From: Lentinula raphanica
Taxonomy: Eukaryota > Basidiomycota > Agaricomycetes > Agaricales > Omphalotaceae
Assembly: GCA_027919835.1 (NCBI GenBank)
Contig: JANVFP010000005.1
Location: forward strand, 992,001 to 1,056,000
Direction of reading: 5' to 3'
DNA length: 64,000 nucleotides
The translations under genes were made by a program, and so were the position numbers. Under the pieces are notes generated by a model. That model was not told where the DNA came from. It ran no database searches and saw only the letters and a program-made list of their open reading frames with translations. This document shows, in pieces, positions 1 to 11,497 of the stretch. The stretch's first letter is position 1; every line of letters starts with the position of its first letter.

Positions 1-520
1 TCAATCTTTGTTCCGACGCATCAGCGCCTGACATCGAATCAGCTTGAAGACACCAAATCAGCTTGAAGACACCAAATCAGACTGCGACCTCCTGCGACCT
101 AGTAGAGCATTGTTGATGATAATCTCCCTTAGGCAGAGTCAGCGCGAAACCAGCTCGCTAATGTTGGTACTAGTAGGAACTTCTTTAGAGCTCGAACGAA
201 TCATCTTTCCAGCACATAGACAATGTGAACAAGCCGATCTTGGAAGGAGTAAAAGTTGAACGGAATTATGAATGGCAAGCTAAGCGAGCTTGTTGTGACT
301 GACTGGCTGAAACGAGCTGAAACTTCGTTGATGATTGATGGTTAGCTTCAATAACGCGTTAAGTTTTAACGTTTCAACTTCTAGCTTCAAGCCTACTCCA
401 GCTAATTGCACGGAGGGAACTAGAGGGAACTTGGGAAGATATCTGTAAACATCCTGACCACTGGTCATTACTGCTCGTTGTGGAAACGTGCAGTTGAAAT
501 TGATAAGAGGGAATAGAATC
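1..520. repeat. Diverged dispersed repeat, copy 1 (cut by the window edge)
   Basis: This stretch aligns by eye, with many mismatches and small gaps, to 2115-2520 in the same orientation. Shared blocks are the start (CTTTGTTCCGACGCATCAGC against CTTTGGTCCGACGCATCAGC), the CAATGTGAACAAGCCGATCT region near 222, and the GCTCGTTGTGGAAACGTGC region near 473. A 20 bp unit (ATCAGCTTGAAGACACCAA) is doubled at about 37-77. No convincing reading frame is present. It could be an old transposon remnant; no terminal repeats were recognised. Confidence 0.6.
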
Positions 521-1284
521 AAGACCGCCCTCTACCCTCCTCTACCTGGTGAGACCTGGTGAGACCCTAGCTGTACTGAGCATTGGGCAGACTCTTTGAT
601 TGAATCTTGTCAGGTTTGAACCTGTTTTAATCTGCTGTAACGTCACCAAACTCCAGTCTATACTTGAGAGACTGAGCCTAGTACCTGCTATGTACTGAGC
701 AGTGAGTACAACGCTCGACGCTCGATGCTCAGGTCCAGGGTTTGAGTGATGCCTGCGATAAACGATTGAAACTTGTTGGGAGAGACGATAATAAATATGC
801 AAGTATGTATGTACATATAATCAGTCACGAAAATTGGAGAATTTCTTTGGCATATAGTTTCTCTTGTCTTGTTCTCTCTGTACGCCCTTCAGTTTTTCCC
901 ATTCAGCAACCGGCAGATTGTTCGAATCTGGATAATAGGCATGGTATCAATGCAGAGAAACCTTGGACAAGAAAGATTATTATGTACGCACTATCGTATA
1001 CGATATCTCTGGAAAGCCCTGTCCCAATGGGATTAGGAACAAGAAGAGCATAGAGTTCGTGCCCGATCTCAGCAATGACAACCCCCGTTTTCAAAAAGTC
1101 GCGCCCGTTGATATACTTCTCGATAGTTTTTCTGTCTGCGCTTATAGTGATGGGAATATAAATCTGCAGAAAACATCATGTCAAAGCCAAGGAGTCAACA
1201 CGAAGTAACTCGAAGCACTGACAACGTTGATTTCATCTACGTCGCGTTTTTGAACCCACGATTGAGCCTACGGAAAATACGTGA
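521..1284. other. Gene-poor stretch
   Basis: Only short reading frames lacking any recognisable family or codon pattern occur here on both strands. Nothing supports a gene, RNA or regulatory site. Confidence 0.5.
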
Positions 1285-1916
1285 TCATGAGAATTTTCCA
1301 GAAATCCAGTACTCGAAACTTGCCTGTCTCGAGCCCTGTGCGCAGTGATGTGAGTGACCTCCACAGATGTCATTATCAAAAGACAGCTTACAGCCGGAAC
1401 CAGCGAGTGAAAATAATCCGGCTCAGGAAAGTAGTAATCGAACTTGACGTCTCTACTTGGAAAGCCTGGTCGTTTGTCTGGTGGAGCTAGAGCCTCCAGT
1501 ACGTCGCACAATTTGTACAGCCTGTTAACTTCGCTGTCCGAATCTCTATAATTAGGATGAGCTTTGCGCTCGGACTATGGGCCATGGCTCGTGAGATTAC
1601 GACGTGGATTGGATCAGTGACATGGGCTTACCTTTCCTCTCGTCCATGTGTATCCAAGGAGAAAATCAGATGGTCCGACTCCCTGGAATGGGAGACATAA
1701 GAGCTTTCCCAGAGTTTGTCCAACTTGTCTAAGCGAACAAGACTGTTGAGTCAAGACAGACTCCTTCACAGGACTCGGACGTGTTTTGCGAGCTTCATCT
1801 GGCAGAGGGGAAGCGTTGCAAACTCCGACTGCCGTGGCTAGCAGAAGGAGCACGAGGGGCATGAATAGCAGCTTGGAAAGCCGGCTCGGACCAGATGGGA
1901 TGTACGAGTGGTGCAT
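1285..1916 (-). CDS. Possible small secreted protein, structure uncertain
   Basis: Not recognised. On the minus strand an ATG at 1916 opens a frame whose first ~35 residues have a basic start and a strongly hydrophobic core (LLFMPLVLLLLATAVGVCNA), as in a signal peptide. It ends at a good splice donor near 1634 (AAAG|GTAAGC). A second open stretch at about 1545-1391 is followed by a canonical ~56 bp intron and a short last exon ending at TGA 1285. I could not find an acceptor that joins the first and second exons in phase, so the model may be wrong or the gene broken. Low confidence. Confidence 0.3.
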
Positions 1917-2114
1917 TGTGCCAAGTTTTTGAGAAGGTTGGGGGGAATCGATTGAGATTAAGAGAAACAAATGAAGCAAGAATAAACAGAGACCAGCTCT
2001 AAGGGAGAAAGAAGAGAGAATGGTGTAGAAAGGAAAAAGGCGCAGGAATATCTATCTGTGTGGAGATGTGTGGCCGTCCGGAAAGCGAACATGTGGATAC
2101 AGGAAGATCCAGAA

Positions 2115-2520
2115 TCAGTCTTTGGTCCGACGCATCAGCGCGTAACATCGAACCAGCCTGAAAAGACAGGAACTTGAAGAGACCGGGACAGACAGGAAGA
2201 GACCTGAAGAGACAGTCTTTGAGACTCTCTTCAAGGGACCCAGAATATGTCGAGACTATTTGTAGACTTGTAGAGATTTCTGAGCTTCGAACAATGTGAA
2301 AAAGGCGATCTCGAAAAAAGTAGAATGAAACCGAAGTTAGGTGAGCTCTGGTGAGCTTGTTGCGTGCATTGAACTGATTGTTCAGATCTGCAGACGTTAA
2401 CATTTGATCCCCTTTGATCCCCGCCTACTTCCAAGGAGATTCCCTCTGATATCCTGTAGTATCCTGTCCACTGGCTATTATCGCTCGTTTCTGAAACGTA
2501 CAGCTGAAACAACTATAGAC
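2115..2520. repeat. Diverged dispersed repeat, copy 2
   Basis: This is the second copy of the repeat at 1-520, in direct orientation about 2.1 kb away. The conserved blocks occur in the same order in both copies. Divergence is high, so the duplication is old or the two are separate insertions of one family. Boundaries are approximate. Confidence 0.55.
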
Positions 2521-3130
2521 CAAGCCCTACCAAGCCTTACCGATGAGGCCCGATGTGTGGAAATATGCGCACTGCCGAATGTCGCTAAGAAAAGAGGTTT
2601 CAATGTTTTAACGTTCATTGCCCATGATGCACGAATAGGGAAACCCTGGCCATGGACAAACCAGTAGACCTGAATCGAGCATGATTCTAAACGATGGTGG
2701 GAGGTGGGGGAGGGTGGGGGTGCGGATAGATGCGGATGTGCAAAATTCAAGAATCAGAAAGAAAAGCCGCTGACTGAATCTCGAATTGACCGATCGTACA
2801 TATGTTCGAAGCTGGAAGTTGGCGTATCGTCTCGTACTACCAGTGGGGCATATCTGACAGATATGTAAACAGAAATTCACGGATGGAAGTGTGAGCTGTG
2901 AGTTGTTGAACATGAGCCCCAAAACACCAAGCGCTGAATCCGACCAGAGTGCCAAGTACTGAGCGCCGAGCTCTGAGTCGCATACCCTTTGCCAGATGAA
3001 AAACTATTGGAACCTTCTCTCCAAGAAAATGGCTAATACCGTATACGGTGTTTCCCTCTCCAGGTCTTGTTTAATCATCTTCTGATGTGTTGTCCAATGT
3101 AAGGATACATGCTAATAATAATTGACGAGG
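2521..3130. other. Gene-poor stretch downstream of TOP3
   Basis: Contains only short overlapping reading frames without recognisable content and a G-rich run near 2697-2722. It presumably includes the 3' UTR and terminator region of the minus-strand TOP3 gene. Confidence 0.4.
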
Positions 3131-6100
3131 TCAAAAAATCTCTCCGGGAATACTAAGTCCTGACTTTGTCTTTGAACGACCTCTCCCACGACCTCTACCC
3201 CCTCTACCCCCTCGACTTCCTCGACCTCCACTACTTCGGCCCCTTCCGCCTCGAGAAGAGGTACTTTTTGTGTTTGGAGCGTCACTGCTACTCGTACATG
3301 CTGGGAATACGTCAGATCAAATGCAAATAACCAAGTAAAGCGGCATACCGTTACTGTAATGACCAGGTTTCCCGCACTTGAAGCAAGCTTGATCCTGTTG
3401 GGATGTATAATTTCCACCACTAGAGCCGAATTTGCGTGGTTTCTTGTTCGCAGAATTCTCATTGGGACAATCTGTGTTGAGATATGAGATCAGAGGACAT
3501 CAGTGAGGTTCAACGACAACGTACTTGATGCCCAATGCCCTGGTTGTTGACACTTTCAAGTGTGAAGTTTGAGCAACGCTTTGTCAGAATTAGAGATGGC
3601 AGACAGATATACCTTGAAACATTCTGTAGAAGTTTGTGCTCCACTCGCCCGTGAAGAGCCAGGATCATCATCCCATTCGAAAAATTTACATCGACCTTCA
3701 TCTTTGGCACAACGCCAGAATTCCCGCCCGTTGTTTTCGTTCTGTTTGTGACACATCAGTTTGATGGCTCGTTCATTACATTGGCATGAACGTGATGGCT
3801 CTGACGAGCTCTGTATCAATAGTTCAGCAATAGGTTAGCACAGTATCCCCTGAGAGAACACAACCAGCCACACACATTTGAGAAACCTCTTTTGGTTGGT
3901 ACAGTCGAATTGGAATTCTTTGTGGGCAAAGGTTCGTCTGCCCAGGCGAAGAATCTACAAGACCTTTCTTCACAGGTCCAAAACGGTCTTCCATGGTTCG
4001 GGGTATCTTGAACAACAGTTCGAGTTACCGCAGGTTTGTTGCATTCACAACGAGGAGATTCGTTTGGAGCAGCCGTGGAGTGGCTACGCGTTACTGTTGA
4101 CGAGGAAGGCCCAGCTGAACTTGAAGATGCCTTCGGTTGCAGAGTGTCAACGAACTTGAAGAAATTACACGATTCCGGTGTGGCTCCGCACTTCCAATAA
4201 CTTCTGCCATTGCTTGCAGATCCATCAGTGACTACAGCGGAGATTGCTGGAATACCACAATCACAGAGTGTTTGATTTCCATGATATTTCGATGTAGCTC
4301 GAGATCCTGGTTTTGTAGAAGTGGTAGGTAGAGTGTTAGAAGTGGATTTGGAAGCAGGTCTTGTTCTTGTTGTACTACGTGGTTTGGGGTTTGGAGGTGA
4401 TATCTCTGTTTCAAATGGTTAATGGACAGAAGGATGAACAGGAAGAGTTCATTACCTTCGTCCGAGTCGATGTCTATGATATCACTCGTTGAAGGCTTTG
4501 ACTTTTTGGACACACCACCCTCTGATCGAGTTCCGTCTGGGCGGTTTGCTCCCCTGTGACTTCCACCGCCTGTTCGACCGCCTCCGCTTCCATTCCCTCC
4601 CCCGCCACCATTCCCTCTTCCACCGCCACCGCCACCGCCACCACCACCACCTCCCCCTCCGCCATTGCCACCGCCACCTTGGCCACCATCTCCATCTCCA
4701 TTCCCTGCACCTGCACCGTCCACCCTCCCATCATGGTCATTTGCATTGTTTCCTTCAATTGTGCGCCGCATCGCCTAACTACTGATCAATACCGGACCGG
4801 GAAGCTGGTAAAGCTTCACTCACCGCAGCGATTTCCTCCAGCTGCATACGCACAGTGGCATACATTTCTTTGTATTCCTCGATGCATTGTGCAATCATTT
4901 CGTGCTTGCTCACATTGCCTTGAGTTATACGGCTCATTCGACGTTCAGTCTGAGGGGCGTGAAGTGGAATAAGTGTTAGCTTGAAGCGCAAAGATGATAA
5001 TTATACTTGCCTCACGCCGAAGCATCGGCTTAGTCATGTTCTTGACGATCTCGACCTTGTCATACCCTTCGACTAGTCCGAGTCCGAGCGTGGAAGGCAT
5101 AAGGTATTTGGTGGCTCCTTCATAATGTTCGATAACATATTCACGGTCGATGATGGTCTGAATATGTTGCGCGATCGTTGCATCAGTCCCTAATTGACTC
5201 GGTCATTTATATGGCAGGAAAACCAAGGAAAGGCATACCAATTCCATTCTTATCCATGAGTGCGACCAGGTCTGCTTCGGTAAGCGGGCTTGGTTTGGTA
5301 GTTTGCCCTTCTCGTAGCTCGCAGACAGAAGGATTGAATGTTTCTCCTTCCACAAATTCAGGAAGGACATTATCCACCCATTTGTCGTAAGGGTAAACTT
5401 CAAGATAGTTCTTTGCGATGACGGTCAATCCTGCGATGAGTCGAAATGAATGAGCTAGTGATCGAACTTGCGGATACGCTTACCTGTAGCATAGAATTTC
5501 TCATCGCCGCACACTACATCGACAGTAGTTTGATTGCCAATTGCATCCTCTGAACAGCTTGCAAGAAATCGCCTCGTGATATACTCGTACACTCTCTTCT
5601 CGTCCCCATTAAGATTCCCCGCATGTGCAGTAGGATGAATAGGGGGATGGGCCTTATCATCGTTCTTTCCTCTACGCGGAGCATGAAAGCCGCCTTGTTG
5701 AAGTCTACGGACAGTTTGAGGACGCGAACGGGAATGGAGCACAGTACTCACCCTTGAGCGAAATTCCCCCAGGCTGGATCTACAGTTTGCTTTTGGATCA
5801 AGGATTGGAAATCGAATTGAGGGTCGTATTGATCTGTTTCCGTACGTGGGTAAGACAGGAATCCGTTCTGGTAGAGCTTTTCTGCAATCTAAATAATCGT
5901 CGGTAGACGTGGCAATATTATAAGTGGTTTAACATACATCGAGAACTTTCTTAGGTGCGAGCTTCAAGAGGCGAGAGCCAGCTTTCTGTAATTCGACGGT
6001 GGTGAGTGGCAAAGGTTTGCTAGGAGAAACGATCAGTATTGGGCTACCAGGTCCAATAAGAGAACAAACTTACAATTTTTTAGTCTCTTTCTTCAGGACC

Positions 6101-7122
6101 TTCTCTACCTTCGCCAAAGGGTTCGCTAGCACATGTTCATATAGAACAAGTGCAATGTCCTGATCAAACAGATGACCTCGCCGCCAGTTGAATCGCGTCT
6201 CTTGATCAGCACCCTGAGAAGCATTTGGGCGGACCAGCGAGAGATAAATATACCAGAAGGTTTCTGGTCTGAAGCTCTGGATATCCTGAAACCTTGAGAC
6301 CACAAAGCCGAGTGTGGGGTACTGACAGGGCCCTGGAGAGGAGAATAAGAACATAGCTAGAACAACAATCAGTGCTTGATGTACCGTAGCTCAGCAGCTG
6401 GATGTCGTCCAGCTGGCGGAATTTAGCCTTCAGAGTCAACGTCTGCCAACGAGTGAAAGCGGCGCCTATCTTCAGGTCGAGAATGATTCGGGCTTCCACT
6501 GCGTCGACTAATCGTTGGTCCAAGTTGACAGGATGCTGGGCAGCGTTGTGAATTTGTCTGGACATATAGGTGGGTATTTTCGTCGATTAAAAGAGCCCCA
6601 ACCAAGACGCACTGAGGTATGATGGCACTGAACCGAGCCCGTTTGACGTTGATGTTACGCTTTGCCCTCTTACAAACGGCGACAATCTCTGAGCCAATAT
6701 GTTCTCCTTCTCTGTCACAATCAGTCCATATCATCAAGGTTTCTGCGTTCTTTGCTTCATTGAAGAGATTCCTTTCTATCGCCTTCATCTTATCCGGGAT
6801 TCTAGTGATGGGTCCAATATCGAACAGAGTGAAAGGATCACACGAAGTCCATTTCCGATATTCGTCGGGGAAGTCGCGTTCTGTAAGATGTCCAGACACG
6901 CAGGTGACGGTAAATCTTGATCTGGTTTGAGGATAATCGAAATCGTAGTTCTTGATAAACTTGCTCGCCGTATTTCGCTTGAGAGATTTGGTTTGTTTTC
7001 AGAATCAAACAAAAAATACCAAGCAGAGATGTTCATACGGTGTTGTATTGCCCTCCAGAGAGGATTTGAGAGATGGATTTGGAGATGGACGGCTTCTCTG
7101 CCACACAGAGAACTTTGGCCAT
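3131..7122 (-). CDS. TOP3: DNA topoisomerase III (type IA)
   Basis: A type IA topoisomerase relaxes negative supercoils by single-strand passage; in eukaryotes Top3 works with a RecQ helicase and Rmi1 to dissolve recombination intermediates in the nucleus. The start at 7122 gives MAKVLCVAEKPSISKSIS, the Toprim opening with its catalytic Glu. The Toprim DxDxE segment WTDCDREGEHIG follows, and the active-site loop NGFLSYPRTET carries the attacking Tyr (codon 5850-5852). The conserved DKNGIGTDATIAQHI segment comes next. The C-terminal half has a Gly-rich linker (~4560-4770), two GRF-type zinc fingers (around 3890-4080 and 3660-3790), a CCHC knuckle (CFKCGKPGHYSNAC, split by an intron) and an RGG-rich tail ending at TGA 3131. 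About ten or more short introns break the gene. The architecture resembles animal TOP3A more than the short yeast Top3. Confidence 0.93.
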
Positions 7123-7230
7123 GATGATGGTTGATGAGAAAGAAACGCGACCGCGATGAACAATAATTTTAGACCACGTGCACGTCTATCCTTGCGCATT
7201 TTAATTTTTACCATCACTCTCATTATCATT
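7123..7230. promoter_or_regulatory. Divergent promoter between TOP3 and UTP25
   Basis: Only about 108 bp separate the TOP3 start codon (minus) from the preferred UTP25 start codon (plus), so both 5' UTRs and core promoters must lie here or overlap the genes. No clear TATA box was identified. Confidence 0.5.
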
Positions 7231-9699
7231 ATGGTCGACGAAAACTCGACAACAACCCGGCTTCTGACTCTTCTGAACGTTTCTGCAACCAAAGCTGGAA
7301 AAAGAAAATGGGAGCCTTATGTACCCGCGGACAAATTGAACAAACGCAAGTCGGTTAAACTAATGGAGAGCGAGGGTCCCGCCATTGAAGAAAATTCTGA
7401 GGATGTGCAAATGGCTGATGCAGTCCAAGAGCAAGAAACTATAACAGAGGAAGATGAGATCGAAGGTATGTGACTTGAATCTCCTCTTTCGATTTCTCTG
7501 ACCTAGATTCAGATACAAAAGATCCATATGAACTGCACTTTGGATGTAATTCCGCTCATCTGTCGGAAGCCGCAAGGTCATCGGTCGAGAAACGAGCATG
7601 GCATCACACAAAATTATCTCGAGGAAAACTTGGTCCAACCTATGAATCTGTTCCAGAAGGTTGTGATCCTGGCGCTTCGATCAAAGGAGGAGACGCTGTG
7701 AGTCCATTTTACATGCTGTCTTTTCTTCCTCTGAACTCGTTGTCAGATCCTCAGCCGGCTGAAGAAACCATGGAGCAGTCGAAAAGGTGTCCCAAAAGGT
7801 CCAATCACTTCACAATCCAAGTCTGGCGCATTTTTGACTTGTTTCTCCAGCTCAGGTTGACCTTCAAAACGATCTCCTTTCTACCCTGTCCACACATCGA
7901 GACCTCTACTTATCCTCAAGCTCTTGGGAGCTCAAGAAACCAACTCGCGAGGCGATCTCTCTCCATTTACTGAATCATGTCACAAAGTATGATAGATCTA
8001 TCCAGACTCCATGTCCTAGTACTTATTTTCCCAACTAGAAAGCGGCGACGGGTGCTGAAAAACAATGAACGTATTTCGAACGCTTCGAAAGCTGGAAACG
8101 AACCACCCGAAGATGTCCAAGATCAAGGATTCACTCGACCCTCTGTTCTCATCCTCCTCCCTTTCCGTTCCTCCGCACTAGCTTGGGTCAACGCTCTGAC
8201 GACACATACGCCTTCGCCCGATTATCAGATCGAAAACTATTCGCGCTTCACTTCCGACTATGGCCTTCCTCCTGGTGCCATTGACAAACTGGCTACAGCA
8301 GATCCAGGAACATATCCTCCGGACCATGTTGAGACCTTCAAAGGGAATGTAGATGATAATTTCCGAGTGGGCATTAAACTTACGCGGAAGAGCGTCAAAC
8401 TCTTTACGGAGTTCTATGGTTGTGATATCATAATAGCCAGTCCTTTGGGCTTGCGCCAATCGATTCAGAAAGAAAAGTTGGTCCTTCTGTATCGAAAGTC
8501 CTGTCATTTTTCATTGATACCTTGACCAGGAATGCTGACTATCTTTCTTCAATTGAGGTCCTTCTCATGGATCAACTGGAAGCATTGACCATGCAAAACT
8601 GGGATCATGTCAAGGTATTGAACCAATTCTTTCCTGGCTACACTTCACCTACTCATACACTTATACAGTTCGTCCTAGATCATCTAAACAAAATCCCCAA
8701 GGAATCCCACGATACAGACTTTTCGCGTACCAAACCTTGGTACCTAGATGGACAGTGAGCAACCTGCCTAGTTTCATGTCCTTTCAACGACGCCCAACGA
8801 TCTTTGTAGCTCGGAGTATCTTCGTCAATCAATCTTCCTTTCTGCCTATGAGACCCCAGAGACTCGTCAACTCTACAACGCCAGACTGAAGAACGTAGCG
8901 GGCAAGATCAGAACAGAGAAGCGGTGGTCTCCGATCGAGGTTCCGGAAGGCGTCGACCAGGTTCGTCTGATAGTGACATCTTGCAAGTCGTATCCCTAAA
9001 CTTAAACCTGCAGAACTTTGTCCGTTTTGAATGCAGTAATCCTAAAGATGAAGCAGACAAGCGATTCAACTACTTCACCACCCAGGTATTTACAATCAAT
9101 TGAGGTCTTCAATGGAACAAGAAAGGCTGATCTCTGGGTAGCTGCTACCCACAATTCTGAAATCCGCAGTGCAAAGCTCCAACACGGTCATTTTCGTTCC
9201 GTCGTATTTTGACTTTGTCCGAGTGCATAACCATTTCCGCAAACTCACTGTATCATTCACAGTGCTCTCTGAGTAAATCCTATCATCCTGATCAATGGAA
9301 TTCTACTTACATAGCTTGGAATACAGGTACTCATCCAACCAAGAAATATCGCGTGCACGACAAGCCTTCTTTTCTGGGCAGAAATCATTTCTAATCGTCA
9401 CCGAGCGATTCCACTTTTACAAAAGGTACGATTCTTTTTCATTCCAGCTCAATATACCATGAACACATTTGTCCTTCTCCATCATCAGATACAAGATACG
9501 AGGGATCCGAAATATCGTGTTTTACGGTCCTCCTGACCATCCCGAATTCTACCAGGAATATCTCTCATACCCTTTCTTAGACGATGGAATAGACAGCTCG
9601 GATGTCACTTGTCGCATGCTGTATTCGAAGTATGACTGGTTCAGGCTAGAGAGGATAGCAGGCACGGAAGAGGCTCTTGAGTTGACCAAAAGCTTGTAG
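7231..9699 (+). CDS. UTP25: U3 snoRNA-associated protein UTP25 (DEF family)
   Basis: UTP25 is a nucleolar factor of the small-subunit processome needed for early pre-18S rRNA cleavages. It has a degenerate DEAD-box helicase-like fold. The frame starts at ATG 7231 with an acidic, Lys-rich N-terminus. It then shows family hallmarks: RPSVLILLPFRSSALAWV, DDNFRVGIKLTRKSVKLF, CDIIIASPLGLR, LLMDQLEALTMQNWDHV, SHDTDFSRTKPWYLDG, and near the C-terminus RYKIRGIRNIVFYGPPDHPE. The gene is split by several ~55 bp introns and stops at TAG 9699. An in-frame ATG at 7156 would add a hydrophobic stretch unlikely in a nucleolar protein, so 7231 is preferred. It is divergent from TOP3 and convergent with ATG3. 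Confidence 0.9.
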
Positions 9700-9917
9700 T
9701 AGACTCTAGGACACATCAAGAATACATACCTTCCCTGAAATCCTGCACAAGAAAATCGTCTCCCCGAGCAGTCGTATAGTACAATATCAGATTTCATTCC
9801 TTCCTTCTATATAACACTAACTGCAAGGGGATATAACTCGATTTCTCTACGAGGCATACATGTATTCCAGGGTATCAACGTTCCTGTAGTAAAAATATCA
9901 TCTCATCGTTTCATCGA

Positions 9918-11379
9918 TCAAAACGATGTCGTCGAATCAACCTCAATCGTCGGCACGATCGATGCAATGAACTTGAGGAAAACAACGAGGTAAAAATCGA
10001 CCCTCATTCCCTCTACCTCCTCATCGTCTCCGGCAGCAGCAGCAGCAGCCGCAGCGGCGGCGTTCTTATCATCCTTTCCAGACCCACTAGTCTTACGACT
10101 GAAAGGCCATTTCTTCTTTTCCTTCGGAGCCTTCTGTTGCGCTAGCTGTTCAGCCACGACGCTGTTGTTCATCCGCTCGATAACCTTTTTCATCACACTT
10201 GCGTGTTTGCATGGATGGACAGAGGCGGCTTGGAGGGAGGATGAATGAGGGAAGGGTTCGATGGTGACGGTTTTGAGTGCGTGGTCGGCAGAGACATCTT
10301 GGAAGATTTGAGAGGGTGTCAATGGGGTTCGGTTCTGCGTGCAAACTTATCAGATGAGGAATGACAGAAGAATGAGAGATTTCGAACCTCATCATAGCCC
10401 AGAAGCCAGATACGAGGGGTTTGGTAGTACTTGTCATAAGTGATCATGACATCGTAGGTCCGAACTTGAAGCAAATTTCCAGTCGCGACTTCGACTTGAC
10501 TGCGAAAAGCGTTGCATCAGCCAATCATCCGAGTATGTAAAGTCCAACACAAAACACGCACCTGGAATCGATCACATTCGGAGTAGCCTTCGGTGCAGCA
10601 GTAGCTGCATCTCCTTCCTCGAGATCCTCTTCCTCCATATCTGGTATCTCATCGATATCCGGGATTTCCGACATCGCAGGCACATTCCCCAACGACATAT
10701 TCCCAACTCCAGACGCAAGTTCGTCATCTTGCGCGCCATCGTCGGGAATATCAGCGATTTCTCCTGGGTTAGCCGCCGAGTCTAGGTTGGGCTTCCGTCC
10801 GGCGTGTGTCTCGACCCATTCATCGCCGTCGCCTGCTGCTGAGGTATCTCCGAAATTGAGCAAGCGTTCGGCGTCTTCGTCTGCATCGGTGTACGCGAGA
10901 GATGTGGCACGACGGAGGCAGGGAACACCGCGGGTGACGAGATATTGTTTATCGGCAGGGAGATAATCGCGGGCTTTGGAGGAGTCTCCTTTCTCCCTGT
11001 GAGAGGCATACGTTAATGAGACGTGGATTGGGATCAGAGTAGGAGGAGAAACGAACCAGGTCCAGACAGGGAATTTGTAGGCAAGAAAGTCGCCTGCAGC
11101 GACAAATTCCTCTGGTAATTCGAGCAAGATTGAGTTAAAGCCCAGATAACGCGTATAATGGTGAGTTACCAGGTGTAATTCGCCCGTGCTCCTTGAATTT
11201 ACTTTCCTTGAGGACCTGATTTGATTGGAAGTTGTAGTACAAACGCCACTGGTCATGGTTACAAACGGCTGCTCACTGGACTCAGATAATCTCGAATACT
11301 CCAATATTGTTGCTAAATCGCGATGCATGAGCTCTGGAGCGAGGAGATTGTGGACAATGCCTACTTGTATAGCGTGCAT
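9918..11379 (-). CDS. ATG3: Autophagy E2-like enzyme Atg3
   Basis: Atg3 is the E2-like enzyme that transfers Atg8 to phosphatidylethanolamine during autophagosome formation. Diagnostic segments in order are [48 protein letters not shown], the acidic flexible region ([19 protein letters not shown]), [17 protein letters not shown], the HPCKHA motif with the catalytic Cys, and the C-terminal [17 protein letters not shown] before TGA at 9918. A poly-Ala stretch of about ten residues lies in the last exon, between a Lys-rich segment and the conserved tail. At least four introns are visible. The start at 11379 gives MHAIQ, which fits the family, but the next ~15 residues cannot be joined by a clean splice (see findings). 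Cytosolic; the start region is the weak point. Confidence 0.92.
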
Positions 11380-11497
11380 TGGTGGAAGATTGTTGAATGT
11401 TAGTGGTCAAAAAGAGGAAAGTTGAACATCGAATAATAATCGATCACACGTGGGGAGGCAACCGCAGATAAATACGATAACAACGACAGAGCTACTC

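Noticed and set aside
4489..4972. Plus-strand open frames rich in His/Pro/Ser opposite the Gly-rich part of TOP3
   Set aside because: They are antisense shadows of the GGN-rich TOP3 linker and have no start context, intron pattern or family match.
7156..7230. Upstream ATG giving UTP25 a hydrophobic N-terminus
   Set aside because: The added segment would look like a membrane anchor, unlikely for a nucleolar protein, and would leave only 33 bp to TOP3.
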